NCBI GenBank assembly: GCA_017624235.1
Contig: JAGANL010000051.1
Coordinates: forward strand, 62,001-126,000
DNA length: 64,000 nucleotides
From: Lachnospiraceae bacterium
GTDB lineage: Bacteria > Bacillota > Clostridia > Lachnospirales > Lachnospiraceae
Direction of reading: 5' to 3'
The notes beneath the pieces were generated by a model. That model was not told where the DNA came from. It did not search any database and saw only the letters and a list, made by a program, of their open reading frames with translations. Below are positions 8,644 through 17,520 of the stretch, piece by piece (the stretch's first letter is position 1; each line of letters starts with the position of its first letter). A program made the translations under genes and the position numbers.

Positions 8644-10407
8644 CTATTTTATTTCATTTGCCATCGTGTAAAACTGGTAATAAATCCCCCTCTTTTCAAG
8701 CAGGCTCTCGTGATTTCCCTCTTCCACAATGCCTTCCTCCGTCAGCACCAGAATCCGGTCCGAATTGCGGATACTGGAAAGACGGTGCGCAATCGTAAGC
8801 GTGGTTCTGCCCTCTGAAAGTCTCGCCAGAGACCTGGCCACAGCAAATTCACTTTCATTGTCCAGTGCGCTGGTCGCCTCATCCAGAATGATGATTGGCG
8901 GATTTTTTAGGAATACTCTGGCTATGCTGATACGCTGCTTCTGTCCCCCTGACAGCTTCACCCCGCGTTCCCCGACATACGTGTCATAACCATTTTTCAG
9001 CCCCATAATAAATTCATGGGCATCCGCTTCCTTCGCCGCCGCAATCACTTCCTCTCTGGAAGCTCCCGGCTTTCCGTAGGCAATATTTTCAAAAATCGTT
9101 CCCGAAAACAGGTAGACATCCTGCTGCACAATGCCGATATTATTTCTTAAGCTTTTTAAGGTATATTTTCGGATATCCTGTCCGTCAATCGAAATCGTTC
9201 CTTCCGTCACATCATAAAAACGGGGAATCAGATTACAGAGCGTGGTCTTCCCTCCACCGGACGGCCCTACGATAGCGACCTTCTCCCCACGGTTTAAGGA
9301 CAGGTTCAGATTGTGAAATACGATGTTGTGGTCATCCGGATACTCAAAGCTCACATGTTCAAACCGTATCCGTCCCTCCGGCTCCTTTAATTCCACCGCA
9401 TCCGGCTCGTCAAAGATTTCTATGTCCGCATCCATAATCTGCAAAAACCGCTCGATACCTGTCATCCCTCTCTGGAACTGTTCTGCAAATTCAATGATAC
9501 GCCGTATGGTGGCAATCAACGTTGTCACATAGAGCATATATGCCACCAGATCACCCGGCAGGATCAAACCTCTTACCATAAAGATACCACCTGCCACGAT
9601 CACGGTCAAATACATAATCCCGTCAAAAAGCTTGGTCGTAGTATGAAATGTCGCCATATAACGGTAGGTCTCCTTTTTGATATCCAAAAACCTGCCGTTG
9701 TCCGTTTCAAACTTCTGCTTTTCCACCTCTTCATTGGCAAAGGCCTTGACCACCTTCTGTCCCAGCAAACTGTCCTCAATCCGCGCATTCAGCTCGCCAA
9801 TCTGATGACGCTGCTTTCCAAATGCCCTGCGCATCCGAAAATTCAGCAGCATACAAACCACCGCCATGACCGGAACGACTGCAAAGATAAGAATCGTCAG
9901 TCCCAGATGAATCCGTGCCAGAATCACAAAGGAAAGAATGGTCTTAATACCTGCAATAAAAAACTCCTCCGGGCAGTGATGGGCAAATTCCGTCACATCA
10001 AACAGATCATTCGTAATACGGCCCATAATCTGTCCGACCTTGGTATTGTTATAATACGTATTGGACAGCTTCTGCAGATGCGCATAGGCATCCCTCCGCA
10101 TATCTGTCTCAATCCTGGCTCCCATCACATGCCCCATATCCGCCATATAATAACCCGCGATACAGTCCACAATCCGAAGGGCCAGATATAGTAGGCCTAA
10201 CGTTCCCACTGTCTTTACCGACAGAGCCGCCAGATCCTTTAGCCCTTCATTGGTAATATACCTCATGATCAGCGGCAGCACCAGCTCGCATACCGTCGTC
10301 AGTGCCGCACAGAATAAATCCAGAAACAAGGTTTTATAATACTTCCTAAAATAGGGCACAAATCGTTTCAGCAATTCCGTTGTCTTATATTCCTTCTGTC
10401 TTTCCAT
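8644..10407 (-). CDS. ABC exporter, fused permease and ATPase (type IV, MsbA/MDR-like)
   Basis: A half-transporter expected to work as a homodimer in the membrane. Six transmembrane helices fill the first about 320 residues. The ATPase follows with Walker A GPSGGGKTTL, signature LSGGQKQR, Walker B PIIILDEATSALD and the H-loop TIAHRLSS. The open frame reaches 10461, but the ATG at 10407 (MERQKEYK) has a GGAG ribosome site 7 bp upstream, so 587 residues are called. The substrate cannot be read from sequence. It could head the run down to the parvulin gene. Confidence 0.92.
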   Translation of the reverse strand: MERQKEYKTTELLKRFVPYFRKYYKTLFLDLFCAALTTVCELVLPLIMRYITNEGLKDLAALSVKTVGTLGLLYLALRIVDCIAGYYMADMGHVMGARIETDMRRDAYAHLQKLSNTYYNNTKVGQIMGRITNDLFDVTEFAHHCPEEFFIAGIKTILSFVILARIHLGLTILIFAVVPVMAVVCMLLNFRMRRAFGKQRHQIGELNARIEDSLLGQKVVKAFANEEVEKQKFETDNGRFLDIKKETYRYMATFHTTTKLFDGIMYLTVIVAGGIFMVRGLILPGDLVAYMLYVTTLIATIRRIIEFAEQFQRGMTGIERFLQIMDADIEIFDEPDAVELKEPEGRIRFEHVSFEYPDDHNIVFHNLNLSLNRGEKVAIVGPSGGGKTTLCNLIPRFYDVTEGTISIDGQDIRKYTLKSLRNNIGIVQQDVYLFSGTIFENIAYGKPGASREEVIAAAKEADAHEFIMGLKNGYDTYVGERGVKLSGGQKQRISIARVFLKNPPIIILDEATSALDNESEFAVARSLARLSEGRTTLTIAHRLSSIRNSDRILVLTEEGIVEEGNHESLLEKRGIYYQFYTMANEIK

Positions 10408-10440
10408 TCTCCTGCTCCATTCTACGTTCTGTAAATCTCC

Positions 10441-10491
10441 CTGAAAAACAGCAAGGCCCATGCACTGACACAGCCTGCCATTGCATGGACC
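10441..10491 (-). terminator. Probable terminator after the phosphotransferase gene
   Basis: On the minus strand a 10-bp stem (GGTCCATGCA pairing with TGCATGGGCC, one G-U) with a 17-nt loop is followed by TTGCTGTTTTT. It lies between the phosphotransferase stop (10526) and the ABC exporter start. The loop is long, so confidence is moderate. Confidence 0.5.
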
Positions 10492-10525
10492 ATACCTCTG
10501 GTATTATTATATCACTTTTTCTTCT

Positions 10526-11644
10526 TTATCCCAAATATTTTTTCACAATCTGATTCATCTGCTCCCACTTTTCTTCCATATCCTTCACCAGCTTGAACTG
10601 GGTACGGCAGCGATCCAGATTATGTTTTTCCCGATGAATCTTGAAATATACGTCACCCTCCAGATAATCCGTCAGAAAACGCATTCCACATTCAAAGGTC
10701 ATAACCTTTGCTCCCATGGGAAGCATCTCCATTTCCGTCCGAGTCAGCCTGCCTGCACAGCCTTCAATAAATCCTTTTGTGTACAGTTCAAACAGAGACA
10801 GATCACAGGAAATTTTGGAAAGATCCGTTTCATCCTCCGCTCCCGTGCTGGCTCCAAACCGGATAGAATCTCCGAAGTCATTGACTGCAAGTCCGGGCAT
10901 GACCGTATCCAGATCAATGACACAGATGGCCTTTCCGGTTGCATTGTCAAGCATAATGTTATTGAGCTTGGTATCATTATGCGTTACACGAAGCGGCAGC
11001 CTTCCCTCCGCCTGCATCCTGCCAAGTATCTCCGCAGTCTCCTCATGCTCCAGCACAAAGCGGATTTCCTCTTCCACCTCCTTTGCCCGTCCGCATTTAT
11101 CTTCCGCTACCACTTCCTTAAAACGTGCAAATCTTGCACGAGTATCATGGAAGCCCTCAATCGTCTCATGCAGCTCAGCTGCCGGATACTCTGCAAGCAG
11201 CTTCTGGAAATGTCCGAAGGCCACTGCACTTTCGTAAAAATCCTCCGGCTTTTCTACCGTATCATAGCTGGTTGCATCCTCAATAAAATGATATGCTCTC
11301 CAGCAATTTCCAAGGCTGTCCTGATAGTATGGCTTTTTGTCCCTGGTCCAGTAGATATTTAATGTCTCCCTGTCCGGATCACCGCCTTCCTCTACGATTC
11401 TCTCCCTGAGATACGAGGTCACATTCATGATATTTTCCATCAGCTCTACCGGCTTTTTAAAAATATCATGATTCATTCTCTGAAGAATCACCTTTCCTTC
11501 TGTCCCGTCCTCCCTTTGCAGGAGCAGAAGAAAGGTATCATTAATATGTCCGTTTCCGTACTCTCTCACATCCGTGACCTGACCATCCAGCTCAAACTGT
11601 TCGATCGCCTCTTGCTTCTTACTGCACGCCTCTTCTCTTCCCAT
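10526..11644 (-). CDS. Aminoglycoside-phosphotransferase-fold sugar kinase (N-acetylhexosamine 1-kinase-like)
   Basis: A small-molecule kinase of the APH fold. The Brenner-type catalytic motif THNDTKLNNIML (about 221-232) and the metal-binding VIDLDTVMPG (D244, D246) are clear, and the length (372 residues) and the GLAVNDFGDSIR stretch resemble bifidobacterial N-acetylhexosamine 1-kinase (NahK). The start is the ATG at 11644, with GGGAGG 6 bp upstream; an upstream in-frame start at 11683 lacks a ribosome site. It is divergent from the AraC regulator at 11843, which is likely to control it. The substrate is inferred from family resemblance only. No phosphorylase partner is nearby. Confidence 0.78.
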   Translation of the reverse strand: MGREEACSKKQEAIEQFELDGQVTDVREYGNGHINDTFLLLLQREDGTEGKVILQRMNHDIFKKPVELMENIMNVTSYLRERIVEEGGDPDRETLNIYWTRDKKPYYQDSLGNCWRAYHFIEDATSYDTVEKPEDFYESAVAFGHFQKLLAEYPAAELHETIEGFHDTRARFARFKEVVAEDKCGRAKEVEEEIRFVLEHEETAEILGRMQAEGRLPLRVTHNDTKLNNIMLDNATGKAICVIDLDTVMPGLAVNDFGDSIRFGASTGAEDETDLSKISCDLSLFELYTKGFIEGCAGRLTRTEMEMLPMGAKVMTFECGMRFLTDYLEGDVYFKIHREKHNLDRCRTQFKLVKDMEEKWEQMNQIVKKYLG

Positions 11645-11842
11645 GTCATTCCTCCCATAATTTTGCCGGATAACATCCGGCATCCTTTTGCTATGTATGT
11701 ATTATATATCTATTTTGCCGAAATGGATTTGCACTATCTTTCCTTGCTTTTGCATTTTTCTTTTTTCTCCAACGCAAATATAGTATAATGATGATATAAA
11801 TTCTTTTGGAATCTGATACACAATATATATGAGGAAAATCAT

Positions 11843-12760
11843 ATGATATACGAAAGTACAACACTCAAACAGGAAATCATCATTGACCGTGTCATCTCCA
11901 TACATTATTTTGAATATATGAATGACTTTTCCTTTGAAGGGGAATCGCATGATTTTTGGGAATTTTTATGTGTCGATAAGGGAACGGTCAATGTGCTGGC
12001 AGGTGATACGACCTACACATTAAATAAGGGAGATATTATTTTCCACCAGCCCAATGAATTTCATAATGTGAAAGCAAACGGAATCATTGCGCCCAATCTG
12101 GTAGTCATCGGTTTTGAATGCTCCTCTCCGGCCATGGAATTTTTCCGCTGCAAACTGTTAAAGATCGGCCAGACCGAACAAAATCTTCTCGGCTCCCTGA
12201 TTCAGGAGGCCAGAGCCTCCTTTTCCGGTCCATTGGATGATCCCTACAGCGAGAAGCTGATTCGCAGCGAACATCAGCCTTTTGCCGGTGAGCAGCTAAT
12301 CAAGATGTATCTGCAGCAGGTGCTGATTCACCTCTACCGAATCAACAACGTGCCTGCCCCCGTGCCTCCCCGCATGCTTTCTGTCAAGCAGAAAAGCGCA
12401 GACGAGCTGTTCTGCCGGATTACCAGCTATATGGAGGACAATATCGGCTCCCATATCACCATCGATCAGATCTGCCGGGATAATCTGGTCAGCCGTTCCA
12501 TTCTGCAAAAGCTCTTTAAAGAGCATGCCGACTGTGGCGTGATCGATTATTTTTCCCAAATCAAGATCAACGCGGCTAAGCATATGATCCGCAACCAGCA
12601 TATGAATTTTACCCAGATTGCAGACAATCTGGGCTATGCCTCCATCCACTATTTTTCCAGACAATTCAAAAAGCTGACCGGAATGACCCCTTCCGAATAC
12701 GCTTCTTCCATTAAGCTTTTATCCGAACCAAATGACAAAAAAGAAGGATCAGATGCCTGA
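11843..12760 (+). CDS. AraC-family transcriptional regulator with cupin sensor domain
   Basis: A DNA-binding regulator of 305 residues. The N-terminal half is a cupin sensor (HDFWEFLCVDKGTVNVLAG with the GDIIFHQPNEFHNV segment), and the C-terminal about 100 residues hold two helix-turn-helix motifs ending in IADNLGYASIHYFSRQFKKLTGMTPSEY, the AraC signature. The ribosome site GAGGAAA lies 5 bp before the ATG. It is transcribed away from the sugar kinase across a 198-bp intergenic region, the usual arrangement for sugar-responsive local regulators. The ligand is unknown. Confidence 0.92.
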   Translation: MIYESTTLKQEIIIDRVISIHYFEYMNDFSFEGESHDFWEFLCVDKGTVNVLAGDTTYTLNKGDIIFHQPNEFHNVKANGIIAPNLVVIGFECSSPAMEFFRCKLLKIGQTEQNLLGSLIQEARASFSGPLDDPYSEKLIRSEHQPFAGEQLIKMYLQQVLIHLYRINNVPAPVPPRMLSVKQKSADELFCRITSYMEDNIGSHITIDQICRDNLVSRSILQKLFKEHADCGVIDYFSQIKINAAKHMIRNQHMNFTQIADNLGYASIHYFSRQFKKLTGMTPSEYASSIKLLSEPNDKKEGSDA

Positions 12761-12782
12761 TGCACTGGTCCTTCTTTTCTTT
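12741..12782. terminator. Bidirectional terminator between the AraC gene and the GGDEF gene
   Basis: A 12-bp stem (AAGAAGGATCAG with CTGGTCCTTCTT, one G-U) has T-rich tracts on both strands (CTTTTCTTT on plus, CTTTTTTGT on minus). It overlaps the end of the araC-type gene and lies just beyond the convergent GGDEF gene. Confidence 0.75.
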
Positions 12783-12788
12783 CATTCC

Positions 12789-14420
12789 TTACATGATTCT
12801 GGCAAACTCCTCCGTAATCAGGAAGTGGTCCCTTCCCTCAGTCTTTACACGGTACAGCGTATTGTCTGCCATGGACATAAAATCCCACAGTTTATTGCCG
12901 CCCTTGGGGATCCGGCAGAATCCGCCGAGAGAAACCGATACATAAGAACCTACCCAGGAATCCTCATTGGCCATTTTCAGCCCCTGTACCATGTTCCACA
13001 CCTGCTTCATCACCTGTTCCATCTCCTCTCTGGAACAATCAAAGAAGAGTATCGTAAACTCATCACCGCCATATCTGGCACAAAAGATTTTTTCCTCTTT
13101 ACTTATGAGTTTTAAAATTTCTGCCACCGCAACAAGGCACTTGTCTCCTGCCATATGTCCGTGTCTGTCATTGAGCTGCTTAAAGCAGTCAATATCCATC
13201 AGGCATACTCCAAATCGCACCCCTTCCTTATAGGCTCTGGAAAATGCCTCCTCCGAATACTGGTTCAAATAGCCCCTGTTCGGCAGTCCGGTCAGTGCAT
13301 CATGCAGAGAACTGTTCAGAAGCTTCTTATTCAAAAGCTTCAGCTCATACTGCTTCTCCCGTATTTCCTGAAGCTCTCTGCGCAGTCCAAGCCCCTTTAG
13401 CGCCGCCTCACCGTTTTTCGCCCTTCGATGCGCATACACGGCAAAGAATTGCTTTGTCACCTCATTTTGTCTCTCCTGGCTCATACGGTCGCTGCAATGG
13501 CACAGGCGAAGCTGAAGCAGCTGCAGCACGAACTCCGAATCCGGCATATTGCCTGTCTGCTCCTCCAATTCATCCAAAACTCTCCACAGCACATCGAACC
13601 GTTTCATTTTCACCAGCAGATTCAGATAATCCAGAATATTATCATAGCTTTCCAGAATACTGGTTTCTTTGATCAGAGCCGCCGCCTCTTCCATATATTT
13701 CACGGTCGATTCCTTTTCATTTTTTATCCATGACATCAGGGCCTTGGCATACGTGATTGCCAGACTGGAATAATTTTCATTCTCAGCATACTCTATAACC
13801 TTCCATACCCCTTCCTCATATCCGACAATCTCATCTTTCCTGTCCAGTTCCACCAGACAACGCATCTTTCCCACAATCGCCATCAGATAATTGATCCAGA
13901 AAAAGGTACCTTCTTTTTCCTTTTCATAATACCGTATGGATGCTCCAAAGCATTCCAGCGCCTTTTCATAGCAGCTGATCCGGTAATAGCTGTCAGCGAT
14001 ATTGCTGAGTACCATGGCCAACACATAATCCAGTTCATATTCTGCACAGTAACGGGCAGCATCATCATAATATTCCATGGACATATTGATGTTGTCCTGT
14101 GACTGTGCAATCACCCCCAGCATATTATATGCCCGTGCCACATATTCATAGGGCCCGCAGCCCTGCAGATAACGTATGCAGGTCGTAAGGCATGTATTGA
14201 CCTGTTCTCTGTCCTCAGCCCGCATATAATATTCCGCCATAAAATAGTAGGCAAGTCCGGTCAGCATACCGGAATCCTCTTCCACGCCGACCTTCATCAG
14301 TCCCGCTGCCATTTCATAAGAGCATCGTCCAAACTTATCCCTCTCCCATCTGGCCTTCTGCACCAGCTCTTTGACCGGTTCCTCAAAATTTTTCAAATAG
14401 CTCTCAAAATTCTCTTTCAT
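12789..14420 (-). CDS. TPR-repeat diguanylate cyclase (GGDEF)
   Basis: Predicted to make the second messenger c-di-GMP. The N-terminal about 370 residues are helical TPR-like repeats (for example AYNMLGVIAQSQDNINMSMEYY and NIADSYYRISCYEKALECF), with no membrane segment. A GGDEF domain follows, with the entry motif DALTGLPNRGYLNQ and the catalytic RYGGDEF at about 449-455. I see no RxxD inhibitory site upstream of GGDEF. The ATG at 14420 (MKENFESY) has GGAG 6 bp upstream and is preferred to the one at 14432. The TPR part suggests a protein-binding, cytosolic sensor. Confidence 0.9.
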   Translation of the reverse strand: MKENFESYLKNFEEPVKELVQKARWERDKFGRCSYEMAAGLMKVGVEEDSGMLTGLAYYFMAEYYMRAEDREQVNTCLTTCIRYLQGCGPYEYVARAYNMLGVIAQSQDNINMSMEYYDDAARYCAEYELDYVLAMVLSNIADSYYRISCYEKALECFGASIRYYEKEKEGTFFWINYLMAIVGKMRCLVELDRKDEIVGYEEGVWKVIEYAENENYSSLAITYAKALMSWIKNEKESTVKYMEEAAALIKETSILESYDNILDYLNLLVKMKRFDVLWRVLDELEEQTGNMPDSEFVLQLLQLRLCHCSDRMSQERQNEVTKQFFAVYAHRRAKNGEAALKGLGLRRELQEIREKQYELKLLNKKLLNSSLHDALTGLPNRGYLNQYSEEAFSRAYKEGVRFGVCLMDIDCFKQLNDRHGHMAGDKCLVAVAEILKLISKEEKIFCARYGGDEFTILFFDCSREEMEQVMKQVWNMVQGLKMANEDSWVGSYVSVSLGGFCRIPKGGNKLWDFMSMADNTLYRVKTEGRDHFLITEEFARIM

Positions 14421-14486
14421 ACCGCGCTCCATTACACACCAGTCCCCAGTACCCCAAATCTCTCAGGTAGAACTTTCCTGTCGTAT

Positions 14487-14513
14487 AAAAAAAGCTCCGG
14501 TCACTCCCGAAGC
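14487..14513 (-). terminator. Intrinsic terminator of the tRNA-Gly gene
   Basis: On the minus strand GCTTCGG pairs with CCGGAGC (7 bp, one G-U), loop GAGTGA, followed at once by seven T. It lies 12 bp after the tRNA. Confidence 0.85.
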
Positions 14514-14524
14514 CTTCATCGCAG

Positions 14525-14597
14525 AGCGATAGACGGGGCTCGAACCCGCGGTCTCGACCTTGGCAAGGTCGCGCGTTACCAACTACGCCACTATCGC
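14525..14597 (-). tRNA. tRNA-Gly (anticodon GCC)
   Basis: A 73-nt cloverleaf without an encoded CCA. The acceptor stem is GCGATAG/CTATCGC (7 of 7 pairs). The D arm is GCGT/ACGC. The anticodon stem CGACC/GGTCG encloses the loop TTGCCAA with anticodon GCC, and the T arm encloses TTCGAGC. It has its own promoter (14635-14663) and terminator (14487-14513). Confidence 0.97.
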
Positions 14598-14602
14598 ATT
14601 CA

Positions 14603-14663
14603 TATGCCCGCTGCATTTCCAACGGGCATATATAACTATACAGTATTTTCCTGCTTCTGTCAA
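14603..14663 (-). promoter_or_regulatory. Promoter and leader hairpin of tRNA-Gly
   Basis: On the minus strand a perfect -35 TTGACA (14658-14663) and a -10 TATAGT (14635-14640) are separated by 17 bp. The leader that follows contains an 8-bp inverted repeat, TATGCCCG/CGGGCATA (14603-14630), ending 5 bp before the mature tRNA. It may mark the 5' processing region. Confidence 0.8.
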
Positions 14664-14705
14664 CTTATTTTTTTAAATTATTCAACAATTATTCAGCATG
14701 TCATT

Positions 14706-16040
14706 CTATTCGCTCAGCACATTCCGGTACTTTACCGCAAAGATTCTCTTGATAGACTGATTGATCCGCTCCTCCGTCAGTGTACCGTTTGCCACCGCCT
14801 CCAGCACACCCTGATATGCCTCTTCAAAATTTTCCGGCATCAAAATCATATCCCCTCCGGCTTCCACAGCCGCCACTGCAGCCTCCGCCGAACTATAATT
14901 GTCCGTAATAGCCCCCATATTCAAAGCATCCGTAATGACAATACCGTCATATCCTAACTGTCCGCGCAGGATATCCGAAATCATGACTCCCGAAAGTGAA
15001 GCAGGTGTCGAATCACCGGTAATATCCGGCACCGACAGATGGCTTACCATAACCATATCCACGCCACTTTCCAATGCCGGCTGAAATCCGAGGAACTCTG
15101 CCTGCTGCATCTCCTCCAGCGTTCTGCTGCTCTCTGCCAGCTTATCATGAGTATCTACATCCGTTCCTCCAAGTCCCGGAAAATGCTTGACACAGGCGCT
15201 TACTCCCGTTTCCTGCAATCCTGCTGCCGCCTGCGCTGCCATCTGCCCAACCATGGCCGCATCCGTTCCAAAGGAACGATCCCCTATCGTTTTATTTTCC
15301 GAATCCGTCAGGACATCTGCAACCGGAGCAAAATCCAGATTGATGCCATATTCCCTCAAATAAGTTCCTATCGTCTTGCCAGCTTCATAGGCTTTGGCCG
15401 GATCATTGGATGCACCGACTTCTCCCATAGTTCCTACATTTTCAATCGAAAGGGCACTGCTTTCCGCCAGTCTGGCAACCTTTCCGCCCTCTTCATCCAC
15501 TCCCAAAAACAACGGATATTTTGCCATAGACCCGGTGGCTGTTATCATTTCCTTAAACTGCTCCTCTGATTGAATGTTCTTATCAAAATAAATCAAACCA
15601 CCCACCGGATATTTTGCCAGTGCCTCCTGTGTACCGGTTCCTGCCTTCACTGCCTGCCCTACTCCGGTCAGCGCTTCCGGTGTCACAAAAAACAGACCGG
15701 CTACCTTATCCTCCAGAGTCATCTCTGACATCACGGAATCGGTCACCTCCTTTAAAAGATCATCCTCCGTATAGGTTTCCGTTTCCGGCACCTCCTCTGT
15801 TTCCGGTTCACTTTCCGCCGCCTCTTTTTCCTGTTTCTCAGCCAGCTGCTTTGCCAGCTCTGTCTCCTGTTTCTTGTCGGAAATCAAACCGACTACCGCC
15901 TTTATTCCAAATACAATACCAACAATAAGTACTATGGCCGTCAGCGCGACGGAAATATATGCTATGATCTGATTCCTTTTCCTTCTTCTCCGTCTGATCT
16001 CACGTCTGGACAGTTCCTGATTTTCGTCTTTTTCTGCCAT
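14706..16040 (-). CDS. Membrane-anchored glycoside hydrolase family 3 (NagZ-like beta-N-acetylhexosaminidase)
   Basis: Probably cleaves beta-linked GlcNAc from cell-wall fragments outside the cell. The 444 residues start with a very basic patch (about 11-22), one transmembrane helix (about 24-46) and an acidic linker rich in Glu (about 70-95). A single GH3 barrel domain follows. ACVKHFPGLGGTDVDTH (about 283) is the NagZ catalytic-loop motif, although the usual KHFPGHG has Leu for the second His. GIVITDALNMGAI (about 362) carries the Asp nucleophile. The anchor indicates a surface enzyme, unlike cytosolic NagZ of Gram-negatives. Confidence 0.87.
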   Translation of the reverse strand: MAEKDENQELSRREIRRRRRKRNQIIAYISVALTAIVLIVGIVFGIKAVVGLISDKKQETELAKQLAEKQEKEAAESEPETEEVPETETYTEDDLLKEVTDSVMSEMTLEDKVAGLFFVTPEALTGVGQAVKAGTGTQEALAKYPVGGLIYFDKNIQSEEQFKEMITATGSMAKYPLFLGVDEEGGKVARLAESSALSIENVGTMGEVGASNDPAKAYEAGKTIGTYLREYGINLDFAPVADVLTDSENKTIGDRSFGTDAAMVGQMAAQAAAGLQETGVSACVKHFPGLGGTDVDTHDKLAESSRTLEEMQQAEFLGFQPALESGVDMVMVSHLSVPDITGDSTPASLSGVMISDILRGQLGYDGIVITDALNMGAITDNYSSAEAAVAAVEAGGDMILMPENFEEAYQGVLEAVANGTLTEERINQSIKRIFAVKYRNVLSE

Positions 16041-16127
16041 AGCACTCCTCCATTTTCTTTCTATTCCTAATTTATTACTAAACCTTACAGGTCAAAACAC
16101 TCCTATGATAGTATAACGCATAGCGAA

Positions 16128-16162
16128 GCGGGTATCAATCATTTCTTTTTGTTGATACCCGC
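16128..16162. repeat. Perfect 11-bp hairpin in the gene-poor region
   Basis: GCGGGTATCAA and TTGATACCCGC are exact reverse complements separated by 13 nt. No T-tract follows on either strand, so it is not a standard terminator. It lies about 90 bp upstream of the GH3 start. Confidence 0.75.
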
Positions 16163-16381
16163 CTCTAATTTATGCTGTCCATCGGACTATACCTCCATAT
16201 GAAATTTTTTTGGAAGTTTTCTTTCTGAAGTCTTTTTCTTTCCCACTGCTTTCTCGTCACAGCTTCCGTTCTGCAGCCTCTTTTCCTCACTGCCAAAACC
16301 TCATTTCAAAAACCTCACTGTTCAAAATCGTTTTCCGACTCATTTGCCGTTTGATTTTGTTCCTGTTAAGTTTTATCTTTC

Positions 16382-16568
16382 GTACCCTTTCCATTTTTCC
16401 TTTGTACTAATGTACTGTAACGGTAGATTCTGAAATCTCTTTTGTACTGCGTTACATTTTCTTATGTACTCGACTACGATTCTCTTTTGTACCTCTTTCT
16501 TTTGTACTTTTACGATTTATAAGGAAGTACTGCTTATAAATCTAACTTACGTTTTCGGTGGTCCGTAC
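16382..16568. repeat. Cluster of nine GTAC repeats (consensus GTACAAAAG on the minus strand)
   Basis: GTAC occurs at 16382, 16404, 16412, 16444, 16466, 16489, 16504, 16527 and 16565. Several copies share the longer form GTACAAAAG (minus) with A/G-rich flanks, and several spacings are 22-23 bp. It could be an operator array, or the decayed remains of a repetitive coding stretch: one minus frame reads repeated VQK units between stop codons. Confidence 0.6.
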
Positions 16569-16876
16569 CTCTCTTTCTTTTGTTTTTTTCTATGTGAATT
16601 TCTTTTGTTTATGGTTTTATTATATCACAGGATTCTAATTTGTCAACACATTATTTCATTTTTCTTTTTATTTTTTCAATATTTTCCATCATCTATTGGT
16701 ATTATTTGTAAAATAATATCTTTATTTTGTACAATTCTGGAAATTATATGCAATTCTACAAAATTTACAATTGTAAGTATTATTTTTCAGCTTGATCTTT
16801 CGCAAAATTTCAGGGCTTTCCCGTCGTCTGTAAACATGCTATACTTTTGGGAAATGGAAATGGAGGTTGAGAATCT

Positions 16877-17512
16877 ATGACACATAAGCAAAAAGCATTT
16901 GAAAAGACAGCCGCAACCATTATCAAGCAGCTGGAAAGACGCGGCATGGAAGGTTACTTCTTTGCCGACTCGAAATCCTGTACCGAAGCGGTACTGAATA
17001 TGATGGAGGAAGGCAGCACTGTCGCCTGGGGTGGCAGCGAATCCATCAAGGAATGCGGTCTGATGGACGCTTTAAAAACCCGTTCCTATCATCTGATCGA
17101 CCGCTCTACTGCCAAAACGCCGGAGGAGCAGCGTGAAATCTTTGCCAAAAGTATCCTGTCCGACTACTTTTTGATGAGCTCCAATGCCGTCACGTTAGAC
17201 GGTGAGCTTGTAAACATTGACGGCAACGCAAACCGTGTGGCCTGTCTGGCACACGGCCCGCGTCATGTCATGATCATCGTCGGCATGAATAAGATTGTCA
17301 CGGATGTTGCTGCCGGTGTAGACCGTGCCCGCAACATCGCCGCTCCGCCAAATGCCGAAAGGCTTTCCCGCAAAACTCCCTGCGGCGTGACCGGAACCTG
17401 CGGTGACTGTCTGTCTCCCGACTGCATGTGCAATCAGATCCTGGTGACCAGAAGAAGCGGTCATCCCGGAAGAATCAAGGTCTTCTTTGTAGCAGAGGAA
17501 CTCGGCTATTAA
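16877..17512 (+). CDS. LUD domain protein (DUF162, lactate-utilisation family)
   Basis: A 211-residue protein of the LutC/LUD superfamily, likely cytosolic. It shows the LUD core (AWGGSESIKECGLMDAL, DYFLMSSNAVTLDGELVNID, NRVACLAHGPRHVMIIVGMNKI) and a C-terminal cysteine cluster C-x5-C-x2-C-x4-C-x-C at about 174-188 that could bind metal. Stand-alone copies without the other Lut proteins are common in Clostridia, and their substrate is not settled. It is convergent with the ABC permease at 17521, with an 8-bp gap and no strong terminator. Confidence 0.87.
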   Translation: MTHKQKAFEKTAATIIKQLERRGMEGYFFADSKSCTEAVLNMMEEGSTVAWGGSESIKECGLMDALKTRSYHLIDRSTAKTPEEQREIFAKSILSDYFLMSSNAVTLDGELVNIDGNANRVACLAHGPRHVMIIVGMNKIVTDVAAGVDRARNIAAPPNAERLSRKTPCGVTGTCGDCLSPDCMCNQILVTRRSGHPGRIKVFFVAEELGY

Positions 17513-17520
17513 GCCGTCTG

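Larger units (their letters stand above)
16041..16876. other. 836-bp intergenic region with a GTAC repeat cluster and a hairpin; no gene supported
   Basis: An AT-rich, T-rich (plus strand) stretch between the GH3 and LUD genes. It holds a perfect 11-bp hairpin at 16128-16162 and a cluster of short GTAC-containing repeats from 16382 to 16568. The reading frames here (for example 16464-16880 plus) are low-complexity and lack ribosome sites, so I call no protein. The promoter of the LUD gene should lie in the last about 100 bp, but I could not fix it. Confidence 0.6.

Noticed and set aside
10455-10491. The upstream extension of the ABC exporter frame to 10461
   Set aside because: It would place the start inside a terminator-like hairpin; the ATG at 10407 has a good ribosome site.
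14404-14622. Minus-strand 72-codon frame across the tRNA-Gly gene
   Set aside because: It covers the tRNA and its terminator; not a protein gene.
16464-16880. Plus-strand 138-codon frame before the LUD gene
   Set aside because: Phe/Ile/Cys-rich low-complexity translation of T-rich DNA, no ribosome site, and it overlaps the LUD start.
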